Source of the DNA: an uncultured Eubacteriales bacterium
GTDB lineage: Bacteria; Bacillota; Clostridia; Oscillospirales; Acutalibacteraceae
DNA length: 60,400 nucleotides
Assembly (NCBI GenBank): GCA_900315605.1
Contig: OMZU01000004.1
Location: 1 to 60,400, forward strand
Direction: 5' to 3'
A program made the translations under genes and the position numbers. Numbering within the stretch: the stretch's first letter is position 1; each line of letters starts with the position of its first letter. Under the pieces are notes generated by a model. That model was given only the letters and a program-made list of their open reading frames with translations, was not told where the DNA came from and did no database searches. Of this stretch, positions 16,142-23,941 are shown piece after piece.

Positions 16142-16837
16142 ATGAATACCGCTATTATTCTTGCAGGCGGAGTTGGAAGCCGAATGGGAGTTGACAGACC
16201 AAAGCAGTTTTTGATGGTGCGTGAGAAGCCTATTATTTCATACTGCTTTGATATTTTTCAAAAGCACAGTGAGATCGACAAGATCGTTGTGGTAGTAAGC
16301 GAAGAATGGCAGGGTTTTGTTGAGGAATACGCACAAAAGTTCGGTGTTACCAAGCTTTGCGGCTATGCTCCGGCAGGAGAGACAAGACAACATTCAATAT
16401 ACAACGGTCTGAAATGTATTGAGCAAAACGCACCCGACACCGATATAGTTATTGTTCACGACGCTGCGCGACCCCTTGTTTCCGATCAGATCATTTCCGA
16501 CTGTATCAAGGGCGCGACCGAGTTTGACGGCGCAATGCCGGTCATCTCGGTCAAAGACACTGTTTATCAGAGCAAGGACGGCAAAAAAATCGGACAGCTT
16601 CTCAAACGCTCCGAGCTTTTTGCAGGTCAGGCTCCCGAAAGCTTTAAATTCAGAAAATATCTTGACATACATAACGAGGTTTCCGACGAAGAGATCGCCT
16701 CAACAGCCGGAAGCAGCGAAATCGCCTACCGCCACGGCATGGAAATCAGCATGGTAAAAGGCAGCGAAAGAAACCTTAAAATCACAACAATTGAGGATTT
16801 GGAAACATTTGAGTCAATTTTGAAAGGCGTGAATTGA
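16142..16837 (+). CDS. IspD/TarI-like cytidylyltransferase (second copy)
   Basis: 231 residues, the usual IspD/TarI length. Motifs: LAGGVGSRMG (7-16), RPKQFL, ETRQHSIYNG, VIVHDAARP (an intact IspD/TarI motif), and SVKDTVY. It transfers CMP from CTP to a polyol or methylerythritol phosphate. The next gene, one base downstream, is an MDR polyol-phosphate dehydrogenase, the same pairing as TarI-TarJ in ribitol teichoic acid synthesis. A CDP-pentitol product is therefore more likely than MEP-pathway use, though it could be the only true IspD of the genome. Confidence 0.88.
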   Translation: MNTAIILAGGVGSRMGVDRPKQFLMVREKPIISYCFDIFQKHSEIDKIVVVVSEEWQGFVEEYAQKFGVTKLCGYAPAGETRQHSIYNGLKCIEQNAPDTDIVIVHDAARPLVSDQIISDCIKGATEFDGAMPVISVKDTVYQSKDGKKIGQLLKRSELFAGQAPESFKFRKYLDIHNEVSDEEIASTAGSSEIAYRHGMEISMVKGSERNLKITTIEDLETFESILKGVN

Positions 16838-16838
16838 T

Positions 16839-17891
16839 ATGGATACAATGAAGGCAAGAGTGCTCAGAGCAGTTGGAAACCTTGAATACTGCGATTATCC
16901 TATGCCTGAAGTTAAGCCCGACGAGGTGCTTTTCAGGGTTAGAGCCTGCGGTATCTGCGGCTCGGATATACCGAGAATTTTTGTAAACGGAACCTACCAT
17001 TTTCCGACGATCCCCGGACATGAGTTTTCAGGCGAGGTCGCCGGAGTGGGTGATGAAAAATATAGCAAGCTTATCGGAATGAGAGCAACTGTGTTTCCGC
17101 TTATTCCCTGCAAAACCTGTGAAAACTGCAACAACGGCAGCTATGAAATGTGCAAAAGCTACGATTATCTGGGCTCAAGAAGCGACGGCGCGTTTGCTCA
17201 ATATGTCAGAGTTCCGGTTTGGAATCTTGTTCCGATCCCCGACAATCTTTCCTTTGAGGAAGCGGCTATGACAGAGCCCTGCGCGGTTGCACTTCATGCT
17301 TTGAGAAGAGCACAGATAGAGGTCGGCGACAAGGTGGTAATCTACGGACCGGGTACTATCGGTATGCTTATCGCTCAGTGGGCAAGAGCCTGGGGAGCAA
17401 AGGTGCTTTTGGTAGGAACGGACGTTAATAACTGGGAATTTATTGAAAGCATGGGCTTTTATGATTACTGCAATTCCTCTCACGAGGACGCGATCGAATG
17501 GGTAAAGAAAATGACTGACGGGATCGGCGCGGATATCGCGATCGAGGCTGTCGGGATCCCGCTGACTGCCTGCAACTGCCTTGAGAGCGTGGCATCCGGG
17601 GGAAAGGTTATTTTCGTGGGAAATCCTCACGGCGACTTTACCTTCCCGCAGAATACCTATTGGCAGATCCTCAGAAAGCAGCTTAGGATCTTCGGCACAT
17701 GGAATTCAAGCTACAGCGATACTCATAAGAGCGACTGGAATCTTGTTGTTGACGCAATGGCTTCGGGCAAAATTGACGCCAAAAAGCTTATTACTCATAA
17801 ATTTGACCTTGAAAATATGGACAAGGGTCTTGATATTATGAAGAATAATACTGAGTTTTTTGCAAAGATTATGGTTGTGAATGAGGACTGA
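16839..17891 (+). CDS. Zinc-dependent MDR dehydrogenase, probable polyol-phosphate reductase
   Basis: 350 residues. Medium-chain dehydrogenase with catalytic-zinc ligands in CGICGSD and PGHEFSGEV, structural-zinc cysteines in PCKTCENCNNGSYEMC, and the Rossmann motif YGPGTIGML. It is closest in look to galactitol-1-phosphate 5-dehydrogenases and TarJ. Being sandwiched between a cytidylyltransferase and a ketose-phosphate epimerase, it likely reduces a ketopentose-5-phosphate with NAD(P)H to the polyol phosphate that is then activated to a CDP form. Substrate identity is inference. Confidence 0.85.
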   Translation: MDTMKARVLRAVGNLEYCDYPMPEVKPDEVLFRVRACGICGSDIPRIFVNGTYHFPTIPGHEFSGEVAGVGDEKYSKLIGMRATVFPLIPCKTCENCNNGSYEMCKSYDYLGSRSDGAFAQYVRVPVWNLVPIPDNLSFEEAAMTEPCAVALHALRRAQIEVGDKVVIYGPGTIGMLIAQWARAWGAKVLLVGTDVNNWEFIESMGFYDYCNSSHEDAIEWVKKMTDGIGADIAIEAVGIPLTACNCLESVASGGKVIFVGNPHGDFTFPQNTYWQILRKQLRIFGTWNSSYSDTHKSDWNLVVDAMASGKIDAKKLITHKFDLENMDKGLDIMKNNTEFFAKIMVVNED

Positions 17892-17906
17892 TTCAGAGGT
17901 GATGTT

Positions 17907-18572
17907 ATGAGGGGAATGCTGTCTCCGTCGCTTATGTGCGCGGATATGCTAAATTTACAGCGTGAGCTGGAAACACTGGACTCGCTTTCGGTCGATTACG
18001 TTCATCTTGATTTTATGGACAACAAATTTGTTCCTAATATAACTCTTGACGCTTCGCTTATCAGGGCTGTCAAGCCTGTTCTCAAAAACATGAAGCGCGA
18101 TATCCACATAATGGCTTATACTCCTCAGCAGTATTTTGAGCGAATGGACATCGGAGAGGGCGACATCGTTTCTGTTCACTATGAGGCTTGCGACGATCTT
18201 CACGATGTTCTGGCTGAAATCAGAGCAAGGGGCGCGAAGGCTTTTATCGCCATAAGCCCGGATACTTCGGTTGAGGTCATTTATGAATATATTGCCGAGA
18301 TCGACGGTATTTTGGTTATGACAGTTTATCCCGGCTTTGCCGGTCAGCCGATCGTTGAGGGCAGCTTTGAGAAAATCAAGGCTGTAAGAGAGCTTATCGA
18401 CAAATCCGGCAGAGAGCTTATCCTTGAGGTTGACGGTCATGTTAGCTGGGATCTTTGCGGCAAAATGCGTGAAAACGGCGCAGATTTGTTTGTTGCCGGC
18501 TCGTCGTCTGTTTATCAAAAGGGACTGGAGCTCAGCGAAGCGGTAAGAAGAATGACGGAATTAATAAGGTGA
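17907..18572 (+). CDS. Ketose-phosphate 3-epimerase, AlsE/Rpe-like
   Basis: 221 residues, TIM barrel of the ribulose-phosphate 3-epimerase family. Metal ligands are kept: H and D in VHLDFMD, H in DIHIMA, D in LEVDG. Several positions differ from housekeeping Rpe and resemble AlsE (allulose-6-phosphate 3-epimerase): SPSLMCADML at the N-terminus, MTVYPGFAGQPI where Rpe has MSVNPGFGGQ, and EVDGH rather than VDGG. Its place between a polyol-phosphate dehydrogenase and a TagF-type polymerase suggests it supplies a particular ketose phosphate for polymer synthesis. Confidence 0.85.
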   Translation: MRGMLSPSLMCADMLNLQRELETLDSLSVDYVHLDFMDNKFVPNITLDASLIRAVKPVLKNMKRDIHIMAYTPQQYFERMDIGEGDIVSVHYEACDDLHDVLAEIRARGAKAFIAISPDTSVEVIYEYIAEIDGILVMTVYPGFAGQPIVEGSFEKIKAVRELIDKSGRELILEVDGHVSWDLCGKMRENGADLFVAGSSSVYQKGLELSEAVRRMTELIR

Positions 18573-18636
18573 CGGTGTTGTTTTTTCGGACTTAGTACCG
18601 GAATACGGCTTTCACTATGTATTTTGGGGTGTAGAT

Positions 18637-20418
18637 TTGGATTACGAAATAAAAGTAAAGAAGCTTTTGATTAAAAACAAAACGATGCATCTTACAATGT
18701 CGGGAATAATCAGAGATGAAGCTATAAATTCTCATTTTCTCTCAAAGCCCAAGATTGTTTTGCATTTTTTTAACGGCAAAGAGGACAGAAGGATTCCTTT
18801 TATCCTTCAAAACGTTACATATATCGACGGGAAATGCTATTTTTCGGGAAAATACAAATACAGATTTGATCTTTTGTTCTGGAAAACGCGTAAAGAACAT
18901 CTGCCGTTTGAAATGTATCTCAATTTCAGCTTTGCCGATTATTATGAGGAAAAGCTTGATATTGACCTTACCCCCGAGGAGTTTTTGACCGACGACAAGT
19001 ATTACGGCTACATTTTTGAGGGGAATCATTTTAAATTTCTTCCCGACAAAAAGAAGATCCTGAGGCATCCGGTCACAAGATTTGTCAAGAGCTTTATAGA
19101 CTTTTGGATCCGCCTTGCTCAGTATTTGTGCGCTATATTAATGCTTCCGATCTTCCTGGCAGACGGCTTGTTCCGACTTACCGGACTAAAGGGCTTTCCC
19201 GGAAGATTTACCGACACAAACAAGCTTAAAAAGCTTTTGGCGTTTATATTCTGGAAGTTTTCAAAGGTTTCGACCTTTAATGTCAAGCTTTGGACTGTCA
19301 AACGTTATATTTTCAAAAAATGCTATAATTTCTACAAGCATTATAAAGTTAAGGATAATAAAATCACCTTTATTTCTTTAAGAAGAGAAGATATCACCGG
19401 CAACTTTGCCTTTGTGTATGACAAGCTCAAGGACGATCCTAAGCTTGATATCAATTTTATACTTAACAGCCACACAATAGGCAAAATGTCGTTTAAGGAA
19501 ATCAAGACGTTTACAAAAGCCTGCGCAACGAGCAAGGTCGTTATTCTTGACGAGTTCACTCCGCAGATCCACTACATCGATCTTAAGCCCGAAACAAAGC
19601 TGATCCAGCTTTGGCACGCCTGCGGAGCCTTTAAAACCTTTGGCTTTACACGTCTTTCAAAACCCAAGGGCTCGCCGCAGAAAACCAGAAATCACAGAAG
19701 CTACGATTATGTGACCGTAAGCTCTACCTACTGCAAAAAATGTCACTCCGAGGGCTTTGGTATCCCTACCGACAATGTTGTTGCGACCGGAATCCCGCGC
19801 ACCGACGTTTTCTTTGATGAAAACTACAAGCAGGAGGCAAGGGATAAATTCTATGCAGAGCATCCTGAATTTAGGGGCAAAAAGATCATTCTCTTTGCGC
19901 CGACCTTTAGGGGAACGGTCAAGGAAACTGCTTTTTATCCCACGGAAATGTTTGATATTGAGCGCGTTTGCGCCGAGATCCCCGAGGATTATTCAATTAT
20001 TGTCAAGCACCATCCGTTCGTAAGAGAAGTTCAGTTTATTCCTGAAGAGCTTAGTAACAGGGTTATTGATCTCTCGGAGGAAAGCGAGCTCAACGACCTG
20101 CTGTTTGTTTCTGACGTTATAATCACAGACTATTCCTCGCTTGTATTCGAGGCTGCGCTGCTTGATATCCCGATGATTTTCTACGCTTTTGATTTGGAAA
20201 AATATATTCGTGAACGCGATTTCTATTTTGACTTTAAGCTATATGTTCCGGGAAAAATCGTTTATTCTCAGGATCAGCTAATTGAAACGATCAACAAGCA
20301 GGACTACTGCACCGAGAGGATCAAGCCGTTTGCCGATATGTTCTTTGATGAACGCGACGGACATGCTACCGAGCGTGTTGTGGGACTTATTTATGATTGT
20401 CTTAATAACAAAGCGTAG
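18637..20418 (+). CDS. CDP-glycerol/CDP-polyol phosphotransferase family protein (TagF/TarL type)
   Basis: 593 residues from TTG 18637, preceded by GGGGTG. The C-terminal PF04464 domain (about 300-590) has the catalytic LWHACGAFKTFGF, KHHPF and TDYSSLVFEAA motifs of enzymes that transfer glycerol- or ribitol-phosphate from the CDP donor to a growing teichoic-type chain at the inner membrane face. The N-terminal half holds an Ig/beta-like region (about 1-130) and hydrophobic or amphipathic stretches at about 155-185. It closes the operon with the CDP-polyol genes. It may be a polymerase or a primase. Confidence 0.88.
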   Translation: MDYEIKVKKLLIKNKTMHLTMSGIIRDEAINSHFLSKPKIVLHFFNGKEDRRIPFILQNVTYIDGKCYFSGKYKYRFDLLFWKTRKEHLPFEMYLNFSFADYYEEKLDIDLTPEEFLTDDKYYGYIFEGNHFKFLPDKKKILRHPVTRFVKSFIDFWIRLAQYLCAILMLPIFLADGLFRLTGLKGFPGRFTDTNKLKKLLAFIFWKFSKVSTFNVKLWTVKRYIFKKCYNFYKHYKVKDNKITFISLRREDITGNFAFVYDKLKDDPKLDINFILNSHTIGKMSFKEIKTFTKACATSKVVILDEFTPQIHYIDLKPETKLIQLWHACGAFKTFGFTRLSKPKGSPQKTRNHRSYDYVTVSSTYCKKCHSEGFGIPTDNVVATGIPRTDVFFDENYKQEARDKFYAEHPEFRGKKIILFAPTFRGTVKETAFYPTEMFDIERVCAEIPEDYSIIVKHHPFVREVQFIPEELSNRVIDLSEESELNDLLFVSDVIITDYSSLVFEAALLDIPMIFYAFDLEKYIRERDFYFDFKLYVPGKIVYSQDQLIETINKQDYCTERIKPFADMFFDERDGHATERVVGLIYDCLNNKA

Positions 20419-20437
20419 TTTTATTTTAAAATAATGC

Positions 20438-20466
20438 TTGACAAGAAGTAAAATATGTTATATAAT
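20438..20466 (+). promoter_or_regulatory. Strong promoter of infC-rpmI-rplT
   Basis: A perfect consensus promoter: -35 TTGACA (20438-20443), 17 bp spacer, -10 TATAAT (20461-20466). A palindrome of only A and T, TTATTTTAAAATAA (20421-20434), directly upstream is placed like an UP element. Confidence 0.85.
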
Positions 20467-20479
20467 AACCTAGTAAAAT

Positions 20480-20590
20480 AAAGCAAAGCAGAAATGCTTT
20501 CACCTGTGGGGTGTCGTCTGCACGGGTCAATACATTTGGTTAATTTTGTATTGTTGTGCGGACGGATGTATTTCTGTCCGCATTTATTAT
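20480..20590 (+). promoter_or_regulatory. Ribosomal protein L20-type leader with attenuator, upstream of infC
   Basis: The 150-base leader contains competing helices. GTCTGCAC (20516-20523) can pair with GTGCGGAC (20556-20563), an antiterminator-like long-range helix with one G-U pair. The same TGCGGAC (20557-20563) also pairs with GTCCGCA (20576-20582), followed by TTTATTATTT, a terminator. Upstream are small hairpins AAGCA/TGCTT and CACC/GGTG. In Bacillus subtilis L20 binds the infC leader and provokes termination; this leader has the same position and logic. Confidence 0.75.
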
Positions 20591-20619
20591 TTCTACAAGT
20601 ACTTTGGAGGTGCTTAACC

Positions 20620-21138
20620 ATCGGCAAGAAAGAGATTCAAATTAATGAAGAAATCCGTGATAAGGAGCTTAGAATAATCGGCTCCGACGGTCAGCAGCTT
20701 GGTATTATGTCTGCAAAGGACGCTCTTAACCTTGCAGAGCAAAAAAATCTTGACTTAGTTAAGATCGCTCCGCAAAGCAATCCGCCCGTTTGCAAAATTA
20801 TGGACTACGGAAAATACCGCTTTGAACAGGCAAAAAGAGAGAAAGAGGCAAGAAAAAATCAAAAAATAGTCGATATCAAGGAAGTAAGACTTTCACTCAA
20901 TATCGACACCCATGATTTTAACACAAAGCTGAACAATGCTCTCAAATTCATAAAGCACGGCGATAAGGTCAAGGTTTCAATTCGTTTCAGAGGACGTGAA
21001 ATGGGTCATCCTGAGATCGGACTTGATACCATGAAGCGTTTTGCCGACGCCTGCGGCGACGCGGTTGTTATTGAAAAGCCCGCAAAGCTTGAAGGCCGTA
21101 ATATGATCATGTTTCTTGCGCCAAAGAACAATAAGTAA
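20620..21138 (+). CDS. infC: Translation initiation factor IF-3
   Basis: 172 residues. IF-3 binds the 30S subunit, checks the start codon and anticodon match and prevents premature 50S joining. The N-domain begins QINEEIRDKELRIIG and the C-domain carries SIRFRGREMGH. No ATG, GTG or TTG in frame fits: GGAGG at 20606-20610 points to ATC at 20620, giving MGKKEIQINEEIRD. Near-cognate starts (AUU, AUC, AUA) on infC are known to let IF-3 repress its own translation. An in-frame ATG at 20494 lies in the leader without a ribosome binding site and is rejected. Confidence 0.93.
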   Translation: MGKKEIQINEEIRDKELRIIGSDGQQLGIMSAKDALNLAEQKNLDLVKIAPQSNPPVCKIMDYGKYRFEQAKREKEARKNQKIVDIKEVRLSLNIDTHDFNTKLNNALKFIKHGDKVKVSIRFRGREMGHPEIGLDTMKRFADACGDAVVIEKPAKLEGRNMIMFLAPKNNK

Positions 21139-21160
21139 TTAAATAAGGGAGGATATACTT

Positions 21161-21358
21161 ATGCCTAAAATTAAAACACACAGCGGTGCCAAAAAACGCT
21201 TTAAACTTTCAAAAAGCGGAAAAGTTATCCGTGCTCACGCTAATAAAAGCCACATCCTGAACAAGAAAACAAGAAAGCGTAAAAGAGGTCTGCGTCAGAC
21301 AACTGTTGCGGATGTTACTAACACCGCACAGATCAAACGCCTTATCCCTTACAAATAA
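21161..21358 (+). CDS. rpmI: 50S ribosomal protein L35
   Basis: 65 residues, highly basic, starting MPKIKTHSGAKKRFKLS, the L35 signature. GGGAGG at 21147-21152 is the ribosome binding site. The middle gene of the conserved infC-rpmI-rplT operon, controlled by the leader upstream of infC. Confidence 0.97.
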   Translation: MPKIKTHSGAKKRFKLSKSGKVIRAHANKSHILNKKTRKRKRGLRQTTVADVTNTAQIKRLIPYK

Positions 21359-21415
21359 TCGGCTTTTGATTTATACAGGTTTGTATTTCACTAAAATTAT
21401 CGGAGGTAACAATAT

Positions 21416-21766
21416 ATGGCACGTGTAAAAGGTGCGATGATGACTCGCAAAAGAAGAAAAAAGACATTAAAGCTTGCCAAGGGCTATTGGGGTTCCAAAT
21501 CCAGACATTTTAAAATGGCCAAGCAGGCTGTTATGAAGTCAGGCAACTATGCATATATCGGTCGTAAGCAGAGAAAGAGAGATTTCCGTCGTCTTTGGAT
21601 CACCCGTATTTCGGCAGCTTGCAAGGCAAACGGAACAAACTATTCCACATTTATGAACGGACTTAAAAAAGCAGGCGTTGGACTTAACAGAAAGATGCTT
21701 TCGGAGATTGCAATTTCCGATCCCGCCGCTTTTACTTCACTTGTTGAGCAGGCTAAAAACGCCTAA
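21416..21766 (+). CDS. rplT: 50S ribosomal protein L20
   Basis: 116 residues, basic, with the L20 N-terminus [24 protein letters not shown] and family motif [12 protein letters not shown]20 is needed early in 50S assembly, and the free protein is the usual repressor acting on the infC leader. A strong terminator follows. Confidence 0.97.
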   Translation: MARVKGAMMTRKRRKKTLKLAKGYWGSKSRHFKMAKQAVMKSGNYAYIGRKQRKRDFRRLWITRISAACKANGTNYSTFMNGLKKAGVGLNRKMLSEIAISDPAAFTSLVEQAKNA

Positions 21767-21800
21767 GACAAACATTTGAGATAATGAGCAACTTTGCTTT

Positions 21801-21837
21801 AATTGCGTTTGGGATATCCCAAACGCAATTGCTGTTT
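21801..21837 (+). terminator. Terminator after rplT
   Basis: A perfect 13-bp stem, AATTGCGTTTGGG (21801-21813) and CCCAAACGCAATT (21818-21830), with the 4-base loop ATAT, then GCTGTTTT. The short T-run starts 3 bases after the stem. The hairpin ends only 20 bases before the next gene's ATG, so any transcription of the following 15-gene run from upstream must read through it. Confidence 0.75.
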
Positions 21838-21850
21838 TAAGGAGATTCAA

Positions 21851-22633
21851 ATGCTTTTGATTTCAAGCAAGGATAACCCAAATGTAAAAAACGCCGTCAA
21901 GCTGAAAAAAAGCGCGCGTTACCGTAGACAAAGCGGATCGTTTATTGCCGAGGGATTAAGAGTTTGTGTGGACGCGATGCTCAGCGGAGCACAAATCGAA
22001 ACGCTGTTTGTTACTGCCAAGGCTCTTGAAAAGCACGGTGATAAAATCCAAAGGCTTGCGGATCATTCTGCAAAATGCTTTACGCTCACGCCGGAAGTTT
22101 TTGAGCTTGTTAGCGATACCGAAACTCCGCAGGGGGTTCTCTGTGTAATAAAAACTCTTGACAAAACGTTACAGTTTGGTAAAATAGAAAATGGCGGAAA
22201 ATATCTTGCGCTTGATAATGTTCAGGATCCCTCGAATCTCGGCACGATCCTCAGATCTGCCGAAGCTTTTGGCGTTTCCGGGCTGATTTTGTCGTCGGAT
22301 TGCTGCGATATCTACAGCCCTAAGGTCGTCAGGGGGAGCATGGGAGCGGTTTTTAGGCTGCCTTTTATGATTTGCAACAGCATAAAGGAGTTTATCGAAG
22401 AAAATCCTCAGTTGGATTCATATGCTGCCGTTGTTGACAGCAGCGCAGATAAAATCACCGAAATCTCCTTTTGCGGTTCATGTGTTGCAGTGATCGGGAA
22501 CGAGGGCAACGGCATTAAAGAAGAAACCTTGAAGGCGTGCTCCCACAGATTTACTATACCGATGGCAGGCAATGCCGAATCGCTTAACGCTTCCGTTGCC
22601 GCTTCAATTATTATTTGGGAAATGATAAAATGA
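21851..22633 (+). CDS. TrmH family RNA methyltransferase (SpoU/RlmB type)
   Basis: 260 residues from ATG 21851 with AAGGAGAT upstream; a longer frame from 21803 runs through the terminator hairpin and is rejected. The N-terminal substrate-binding domain (about 1-100, with SGSFIAEGLRV) precedes a SPOUT methyltransferase domain with DNVQDPSNLGTILRSAEAFG, GNEGNGI and SLNASVAASI. It 2'-O-methylates a ribose in rRNA or tRNA using SAM; the exact site is unknown. It heads a run of 15 closely spaced co-directional genes. Confidence 0.92.
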   Translation: MLLISSKDNPNVKNAVKLKKSARYRRQSGSFIAEGLRVCVDAMLSGAQIETLFVTAKALEKHGDKIQRLADHSAKCFTLTPEVFELVSDTETPQGVLCVIKTLDKTLQFGKIENGGKYLALDNVQDPSNLGTILRSAEAFGVSGLILSSDCCDIYSPKVVRGSMGAVFRLPFMICNSIKEFIEENPQLDSYAAVVDSSADKITEISFCGSCVAVIGNEGNGIKEETLKACSHRFTIPMAGNAESLNASVAASIIIWEMIK

Positions 22634-23940
22634 ATTCCGAGAATACAAGGATATGGATTTGGCTCACTCAGGCTATAGGCTACAACACCTCAAAGATCAA
22701 GAAGCTTTGCAGCCTATATCCCGATATAACCGAGTTTTATAACGGCGGAATAAACGAATGGCGGCACAGCGGAGTCCTGACTCAGAATGACCTTGACAAG
22801 CTTTCCGATGTAAGTATTGAAATCGCAGATTATATAATCATGCGCTGCAAGGAGCTTAATTACCAAATCCTTTGCATTGATGACGATCAATACCCAAGCT
22901 GTCTTTACAATATCTTTGCTCCGCCTGCGGTTATTTATATAAGCGGCAAGCTTCCCGATGTTGACAACCGTCTTACTATCGGTATCGTCGGAACAAGGAG
23001 CGCGACTCGCTACGGCTTGAGAAATTCATACCAAATCGGTTATTCACTTTCAAAATACGGCGTTGTGACCATCAGCGGCGGAGCTCTCGGAGTTGACTGC
23101 GCTTCTCACCGAGGCAGCCTTGCAGCCGACGGAGTGACTGTTTGCGTAAGAGGCTGCGGAATAAACTCATCCTATCTGGGTGAAAATGCTTCCATGCGCC
23201 GCGCGATCACTGCAAGAGGAGCCGTTATTTCGGAATATCCGCCGGATGAATCGGCGAGAAATTATTATTTTCCTGCCCGTAACCGAATTATCGCCGCTCT
23301 GTCGGACGGCGTGGTAATTATTGAATCGGGTGCCAAAAGCGGTTCGCTTATAACTGCTAACCTTGCTTTGGAGCAGGGAAAAGAGGTTTTCGCGCTTTTG
23401 GGCAACAACAGTCCTCAAAATGAGGGCTCTAACAAAAGGATCAAGGAAGGCTCGGCGATCCCGATCACAGATTTCTTTGATATTCTTAACGCTTTTGATT
23501 CGCTGTATGCAACAAACGAAAATGTTGACATTCAAGATATTTCATTTGACGATATAGAAGCGATTCCCGTAAAGGGAATGAAAAAGTCAGATAATAAAAA
23601 AATCAAACCGGCTCAAAATAAAAAGAATAAAACCGAAAACTCAGAGCCGAAGGCTTCTCAAAAAGCAAAACCCAAAAAACTGTTATCCGTTACAAAATCC
23701 GCTGAATCAAATAAAAACAAACCAAAGCCTCAGCCGATACACAGGGATAACGTTGATTTATCCGACAACGCCCGGGTGATATATGAGTATATTTCTGCCG
23801 AGCCTGTTCATATAGATAAAATTGCTTTAGATAACAACATTCCCGTATTCAAGGTTCTCGCCGCTATTACCGAGCTTGAAATGAAAAGGCTGATCGAGCC
23901 TGTTCAGGGAAGAAGATATAAATTAAAACCGGAGGAATAA
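22630..23940 (+). CDS. dprA: DNA-processing protein DprA
   Basis: 436 residues from ATG 22630, overlapping the trmH-family stop (ATGA). DprA loads RecA on incoming single-stranded DNA during transformation. The SAM-like N-terminus (about 1-75) is followed by the Rossmann-like core with GIVGTRSATRYG, SGGALGVDCASHRG, EYPP and FPARNRIIAALSDGVVIIE. A Lys/Pro/Asn-rich linker (about 320-375) leads to a C-terminal winged helix. Together with comF it hints at at least remnant competence machinery. Confidence 0.95.
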   Translation: MNSENTRIWIWLTQAIGYNTSKIKKLCSLYPDITEFYNGGINEWRHSGVLTQNDLDKLSDVSIEIADYIIMRCKELNYQILCIDDDQYPSCLYNIFAPPAVIYISGKLPDVDNRLTIGIVGTRSATRYGLRNSYQIGYSLSKYGVVTISGGALGVDCASHRGSLAADGVTVCVRGCGINSSYLGENASMRRAITARGAVISEYPPDESARNYYFPARNRIIAALSDGVVIIESGAKSGSLITANLALEQGKEVFALLGNNSPQNEGSNKRIKEGSAIPITDFFDILNAFDSLYATNENVDIQDISFDDIEAIPVKGMKKSDNKKIKPAQNKKNKTENSEPKASQKAKPKKLLSVTKSAESNKNKPKPQPIHRDNVDLSDNARVIYEYISAEPVHIDKIALDNNIPVFKVLAAITELEMKRLIEPVQGRRYKLKPEE

Positions 23941-23941
23941 A

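Noticed and set aside
20494-20619. IF-3 start at ATG 20494
   Set aside because: The codons run through the attenuator hairpins, have no ribosome binding site and add residues not found in IF-3.
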